NCBI GenBank assembly: GCA_027186245.1
Contig: CP114483.1
Coordinates: 1,064,001 to 1,128,000, forward strand
Length of the DNA: 64,000 bases
Direction of reading: 5' to 3'
Source of the DNA: Coriaria nepalensis
Taxonomy: Eukaryota > Streptophyta > Magnoliopsida > Cucurbitales > Coriariaceae
The notes beneath the pieces are model-generated. The model did not search any database. It was not told the DNA's origin and worked only from the letters and a program-made list of their open reading frames with translations. The position numbers and the translations under genes were made by a program. Shown in pieces: positions 58,168 to 64,000 of the stretch (position 1 is its first letter; each line of letters opens with the position of its first letter).

Positions 58168-59907
58168 ATGATGGGGGCGTCGCTGTCGAGCCTCACGGAA
58201 TGCACAAATTGCGGTTCGACCATTGGTCCGGGACTCGGAGATATACCTGACAGCTGCGTCGCTTGTGTTTTCCTCTACCTAACTCCGCCGGAGATTTGCA
58301 ATCTTGCACGGCTAAACCGGGCGTTTCGAGGTGCGGCATCGTCTGATTCCGTTTGGGAAGCTAAGCTGCCGCATGATTACCGAGATCTGCTTGATTTGTT
58401 GCCTTTTGAGGAGACCAAATATTTGTCAAAGAAGAATATTTTTGCTCTGCTCTCTCGCCCGATGCCCTTCGATGATTGCAATAAGGTTCGTGATTGCTTT
58501 TTATTTTCAGCGCCTTTCTTCTGGTTTCTGAGCTATGATTGGGGATTTCGTGTTCTTTCTTCGTCTCTGTTAAGGTTTTTGGTTATTGAGATATATATAA
58601 TCTAATTTATCTATTTAAGCATATTTATTCATGGAAATATAAAAGGCGAATTTCATCCGTAATTTTCTGTTTGTTCTCAACATCACGAGCTTCCATTTGA
58701 CGACTGCAATAAGGTTCCTGATTACTTCTATTATCAATTTATCAGCATCCTTTTGCGGTTTGAGGATTGGGGTTTTTGGCTTTTCTGATTAGGGATTTTG
58801 ATTTTGGGATAAACTGGTTGAATGGATCTTAGAGGGAGATTGAATGTAGATTATTGGTCTGCTGCCTGTTTGGATTTGACTTGGAGGATCTTTGTTTTGC
58901 GATTCTATGGAACTTTGTATAAGAGTTTCTGGTTTGTACAGGAAGTTTGGCTGGACAGAGTAACGGGAAGGGTCCGCATGTCCGTGTATATCAATATGCA
59001 TGTTAGGAGAAAAACGGAATGATATGTGATCTGTTGATATCAGTATATATCTTTGCATAGAATGCGCAGGATGACCAAAATATTGTTATTACGGAAAGTA
59101 GTTCAAAAAATGCCGGATCTTCATGTAGCTTGATATGGCGATGAGGATTATAACCCAAAATTCCATTGGAAAGAATTTAGAAAACCAAACCTTAAATTAT
59201 TTGTGTTGTATTTTCGGTTTTCCCTTACAGTACAGATAAATTTTTTGACCCTTTCTTGTCTCATTAAAAGTATATCCAAAATTATTCCTCAAATGTAATC
59301 ATAACACTCTCCCTTCACAATTCACTGCTCTATTCTCTAGATTCATCGTCTTGAAAAGAATGGGTTGCCCTTATTCTGGCTTGTTTAGGAGGTATAACAG
59401 TGCTCCACCTGCTATGTCTCAATCTTTCAGGTTCCATGTTGTGGCGTATTTGCAGCAGATTTGGTGGTTCGATGTAGACGGAATAGTAGAATTCCCTTTT
59501 CCGGCTGATGTCTACGCTGTTTGCTTCAGACTTCACATCGGAAAGGTTTGCAAAAGGCTTGGAAGGAGAGCTTGCAACTTTGAACACACTCACGGCTGGG
59601 ATCTAAAGCCAGTACATTTTTCATTTTCCACTTCAGATGGTCAGGAATCATCTTGTGAATGTTGTCTAGGTGAGATTGAACACAGTATTAAGATGGTAAT
59701 CACAAGCTTGATAACTGGGTTGAGTTTAAGGTAGGTGAGTTTATCATTAGTGAGCCGAAACCTGATACGGAAATTAGATTCTTGATGAAACAAATAGATT
59801 GCACTCATTCTAAAGGCGGGCTTTGTGTAGATTCTGTATATGTCATTCCTTGTGATGTTAGAGAGCGTAATAAGAAGAGGGGTTTTAAAACAAGGAAAAT
59901 GTACTGA
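58168..59907 (+). pseudogene. PP2-A15: PP2-A15-like F-box protein gene, apparently broken
   Basis: Exon 1 (58168 or 58171 to 58485) is intact and encodes MGASLSSLTECTNCG, then the F-box (LGDIPDSCVACVFLYLTPPE, ICNLARLNRAFRGAASSDSV) and SRPMPFDDCNK. Exon 3 (59431-59907) encodes the phloem-protein-2 lectin-like domain (FHVVAYLQQIWWFDVDG, LGRRACNFEHTHGWDLKPV, later QIDCTHSKGGLCVDS). It needs a one-base frame correction near 59694. Exon 2, expected to encode about 39 residues, starts well at 58942 (EVWLDRVTGRV) but degenerates within about 14 codons; the ITG-DDRRYW block is absent. Relatives act as SCF ubiquitin-ligase substrate receptors. I infer a pseudogene. A single sequencing error could explain exon 3 but not exon 2. 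Confidence 0.75.
58675..58800 (+). repeat. Partial duplication of the F-box exon 1 end and intron start
   Basis: The sequence cttccatttgacgactgcaa and the following taaggttcctgattacttct closely repeat the exon 1 end and intron start at 58465-58510 (cgatgattgcaataaggttc). The following 60-80 bases also correspond loosely, including a gattggggttt/gattggggattt block. Confidence 0.7.
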
Positions 59908-60468
59908 CATAGATTGTCATAACAGGTTTTTGATTAGTTGGGATACCTACTTGTATACAGGTTACAAAGGAAGCATTTGATGTATTTTTTTTTTTTTTCT
60001 GTTAATCAGATAAATATGTATGTATGTTCCTATTATTGAAATTTGTAGTTGAATGTAAATACCTGGTTCGGCTTTAATTCATTTGCAGATAAGGTTGAGG
60101 TAAATTTGTCCACGTAGACCATGTTGATTATGCAAAGTACTGTTGGAATGGAATGCTTGATCTTTTAACTCTAGCTAGCTGTGTTGCAATAAAGTGCATT
60201 ACATTTTTTCACTTGATTGTATTTTATCATATACACGTGCCAATGCATTATTTCAATTCTCGACTTTTCAAGAATCCAAACCCAACAGAAACATTTTAAG
60301 ATTGCCCATAAGCCCTTAAAAAAGGCAGAAATTGCACATATAGCTATATGATTTACGTAGCAAATCATATCCGAAACACGAAAATCACTCCAACACATCC
60401 TCGAAGTCTAAAGACTTCCCTCTTCCCAGTAAATAACATAAAAATCAATGACGGGTTATGATTCTATT

Positions 60469-60518
<50 letters not shown>

Positions 60519-63500
60519 GATATAAACTTGCGAACTGTAAAGAACTGCATATTCTTTTACATATAGAACTTTTCAACAAGCTTTTAATGGAAGATAAAAA
60601 AAGTAGTATGTACTTTGTAGATAGCAACTGATTCACGGCCATTGGGCCAGGTTCGGCGCCGCCCTGCATGTGATGTACGTACAGTCACTGATCAAATAGT
60701 GTTACTGTACTGTTAGTGAAGCAGCCATTTACAGTGAAGAAGTTAATTCCATAGGGCAGATAATCAGAAACAGAGATCTATATATATATATATATATATT
60801 GAACTGTTAGATCCAATTCCGTTTCTAGTTTCCAGTTTCCAGATCCATTTGAATTTCATCAACTTTCATTGAAATGCTAGTAGTAGCTAGTACAAGACCA
60901 CTCTGGTACGACAACTCCAATATTTCTTTTTTTTTTTTTCTAGTCTACAGAATAGAGCTAGGAGTACAGACTTTCCAGTGTAATAGTGGTTAGTCAGTCA
61001 TAGCTGACCTTGATCTAATCTTTTAGCCAACGAGAGGACCCCCTACGTGTTGATCATCATGAAAATTTTCAACTGTTATTAATTGTATAGGCTAGGAATT
61101 AGGATTCATATCTAGTGGTAGACTAATAGTAATAGTATAGCCTGGTTCGATTTGCTATTATGCATTTGTTTTAGTAAGTTTGGCACTGAAATATTCAACT
61201 CTTGGGTCGTCAGTCATGTATGCCAAGTATTGAATTTCAACGTGCATGGTTACTCTGATTAGACTACTGGCGCGCGCGACTACAATTGAAGAAAAAGATG
61301 GTTACTTTTTAGGGCAAAATAACTAGTAATTTAAGCAGTGCATGCAGTTAGATCTGGGGCTATCAACTAGTGGTTACTCGAATTCGTATACCATTGAGTC
61401 GAGCTCGAGTACCGAATCGAATTTGCTTATTTAATCAAGTTTAATTCGAGTATTGTATTTCTCGGTTCGAAAGTTTACGAGAAGTTCGAATAGCTTGAAA
61501 ACTGAATAATCTCATTATAAAACCAGGTATTTCGGAATTACTCGCGATCGTGTAGTTCGAATATTCGAAAGATTTGGATTGATTTCGACTTGAATTAGAA
61601 TACAAGAAGGTTTCACAAGTTCAAGTTCAAGAAGCACGATTGAATCTCGAGCCGAGTTCGAGTATCAACATCAGGTTGAGTCGATTTTGAGTTAGTCAAT
61701 GAAGTAGCATATGTATGAGTATGAAAAGATTGTATGTATGAATGCGTTCAGTAAATTGAAATACCGCTCATTTCAGAAAGAGTAACCAGGATAGAAATGA
61801 ATGAAGTGCATATGACCTCTAGAATGACATATTTAGGACTAATAGAAGCTAATTCATCAAGTCGGTCCAATGAATTTATCACACTAATCTAGTAGCTAGA
61901 CTTTTATTAATTGTATGATATAAGGTGGTCCATGTGTTAGAACGAAATGTGATGGGTGATCTAATCAACTCCTCCATCTTTCTTCTCTCTATGCACATAG
62001 CTAGGGTTGCACCAACCCCTTTTCTAAGATGTCATATTTCTACTTTTGAAAAACCAGCATCTAATAATACTAATATATAGCTTGCATAGTCCATGATCTT
62101 ATATCATTTATATCTTCTTTTACCTAATAATACGATTTCATTTATTAGAGAATAAGCGAGTTTGCAATAATTTTACCTAATAATACGATTTCATATGTCA
62201 CTAAAATGAATGCTGCTGAAATATGAATATCAAATAGTCAGAGTTTAGTCTGAAATTTAAGGCTTAAAAGGGAATTGTGTTAAGATAATTTGATGTAATT
62301 AATGAGATTTAGTTTTGGGATAAAAATTAAATTTGTTAGTTACATTAGTAGCGGCCACTATCTAATACGATGTAGCAAGTTAGATCAATACCTACAAGGA
62401 TTAGGGTAGTAGCAAGTTACATGATTTATTTTTTATAACGCTATTGTATAAGCTTATTTAGATTCTAAAAGCAATAACATGGTGTATGATATATGATTGA
62501 TAAATGACCTATGATGAGATTCATGTCACACAAATAAAGCAAATATGCATATGGGTGTGATATAATAAGCTAAAAATATAAAACACATTATCATGTCACT
62601 ATAAAACAATCTATTATTTTACTATCATATAATATTAATATGATATAATATCAAATAATATGAAACTAGCCGTGACATATAAAGTTAGAGATAAATTATT
62701 ATATCTCCTACCTATACATTTACTAAAAAAAAAATTTAACAGAAACGTGTTTGAATGTGAACCTCACTGTAGATTTGAAGTAGGATAGTTAGTAGATCCC
62801 TTTGCAGTGCCTCACTGAGATGTAGTTATCATGAATTCATAAACAAAAAAGTTAAGTAAAAGAAAAACGAAACATAACAGAAGCAGAAACAAAAACAGCT
62901 TTAGAAGCAGCAGCTTTGAAAGCTGTGTTCATATCTCTTATCTCTCTTCTATCTCTTTCAAATTTTTTTTTCTTTTACAGTGAAAAAAAAAAAAAGAAGA
63001 GAGAAAAGAATTGTCTTTGGAGTCTTCGACATTGACATGATAACATCTGTAAACAAACACTGCCACTTTCTTCTCATTAGCTTGACTGCTCATGAGGCAC
63101 TGCAGCAGTGCATATACACACATATAAGATATATATATATATATATATATATAGAAGAGAGACAGGAAAGCAGAGAAGGAATTAAGTGCACAGCTTTCTT
63201 CTCTGATATTCTGCAAAAGTTAATTAATTTAGCAAACTGTTAATTAGGGGGTGAAGGCATGGGCTGAAAACATAAGGATTACCCACCAGAAATTTTTGTC
63301 TTTTATGGATGCAGATATTCAGAAAATGTTAAGACCATTGCAGGTTTCTTACGTACTCATTCCATGCATGCGACAACAACATTGCCACTAATTACAAAAA
63401 CTCTTCCCTATTTCTTTGTAATTAGGGTTCTAAAATACATATGTCAATAACAAGCTGGTTATATTAGTAATCTAAAATGTAATATAGTACGTAAGTAATC

Positions 63501-64000
63501 TGATGTGTCTTATTCTGATTGGAAGGGTGAATAGTGATTATCCAATATAACTAAAAAATGTGAAGATTGGAAATTTGAACCACTAAAAATATTTATGGTG
63601 TTCTAATTTCTTAGAAAAAAAAAAAGAAAAAATAATTTATCGTGCATTAGGTCTTTCTAATGCATTAGGTATTTCTTACGTGAACAAAATGATGATACTG
63701 TCATAATAAGTCATCTCGTCATCATCCTTTTTTACTTATGATAGATATATAGTAATTAGTATAAACCGAATCTAACTAAAGAGAAATGAGAAAAAGAGGA
63801 TTAGTTGTCGGTTGTTGGAGGACGATGGATGGATGTAAATGGGAGAGAGATGAGAGATGGAGAGAGAGGAAAGAAGAGTGAGGATTCAAAGGTTCCAATT
63901 AATCACTGTAAAATGGTCCCCATTTGCAATGAATATACACATAGTCCATATAGTAATAGTACTACTACTCTTTGCTTCCGGCCTATTCAACAAATCTGAC
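59908..64000. other. AT-rich intergenic tail of the window
   Basis: No supported gene in 4.1 kb. Contents: CT/TA compound microsatellites (60471-60518, 60778-60800), a TCGA-rich diverged repeat (61370-61690), a 22-23-base direct repeat (tttacctaataatacgattt at about 62121 and 62172), a TA run (63127-63152), and a GA-rich patch near 63840-63880. The ORFs present are short and repeat-derived. Confidence 0.45.
61370..61690. repeat. TCGA/TTCGA-rich diverged repeat
   Basis: Dense recurrence of tcgagt, ttcgaa, gagctcgag and gttcaagttcaag in an otherwise AT-rich region. Such blocks are often remnants of plant dispersed repeats. No ends or target duplication were found. Confidence 0.4.

Noticed and set aside
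60445..60669. ORF containing an Arg-Glu run
   Set aside because: Produced by the CT/GA microsatellite.
62938..63243. Overlapping ORFs and a weak hairpin (gcagagaagg with cttctctg)
   Set aside because: Low-complexity AT/GA sequence; the stem is short and matches no known microRNA.

Overview
The window is nuclear DNA of a flowering plant, almost certainly a core eudicot. It is AT-rich, carries many GA/CT, TA and AAT microsatellites, has genes with GT-AG introns, and holds plant-specific families: phytosulfokine, trihelix, DREB-type AP2/ERF, DUF247, TRM/DUF4378, PDR-type ABCG, AGC-VIII kinase and PP2-type F-box. No bacterial, organellar or CRISPR features are present. Gene models below were built by hand from the sequence; splice sites were chosen by GT-AG, reading phase and family fit.

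Layout. 351-823 (+): a complete three-exon phytosulfokine precursor gene. 2.2-19.0 kb: a nested retrotransposon stack. An old, decayed Tat-like Ty3/gypsy pol (minus strand) was interrupted by a Tekay-like chromovirus (8180-16641, perfect 5-bp target duplication). Next to it lies a Copia element (2244-7601, near-perfect duplication) that has lost almost all of pol. 21.3-23.5 kb (-): a PETAL LOSS-like trihelix factor lacking its second DNA-binding domain. 27.6-28.2 kb (+): a HARDY-like DREB factor. 29-31.7 kb: AT-rich noncoding repeat. 32.0-33.4 kb (-): an intact DUF247 gene. 35.2-37.8 kb (-): a TRM27/28-like gene. 41.6-41.9 kb (-): a two-exon relic of a DUF662/GORAB-like gene. 42.1-48.1 kb (-): a complete 20-exon PDR transporter (1447 aa). 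49.1-51.8 kb (-): a complete KIPK-like AGC kinase (859 aa). 55.8-56.8 kb (+): a 5' fragment of a monodehydroascorbate reductase gene, dead. 57.3-57.6 kb (-): a Copia gag scrap. 58.2-59.9 kb (+): a PP2-A15-like F-box gene, apparently broken. 60-64 kb: no convincing gene.

From 21 kb to 60 kb the gene order matches, from memory, Arabidopsis duplicated blocks around At2g36350-At2g36450, At5g03630-At5g03680 and At3g52880-At3g53000. Three members of the block (DUF662, MDHAR, PP2-A15-like) are relics here and a fourth (the trihelix) has lost a domain. The best overall reading is one homoeologous copy of an old duplicated block undergoing gene loss, with a retrotransposon nest at one edge. I did not find a wholly novel system. 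The most unusual points are the single-domain PTL-like factor, the extra gag-like ORF in the chromovirus leader, and the partly dead syntenic block.
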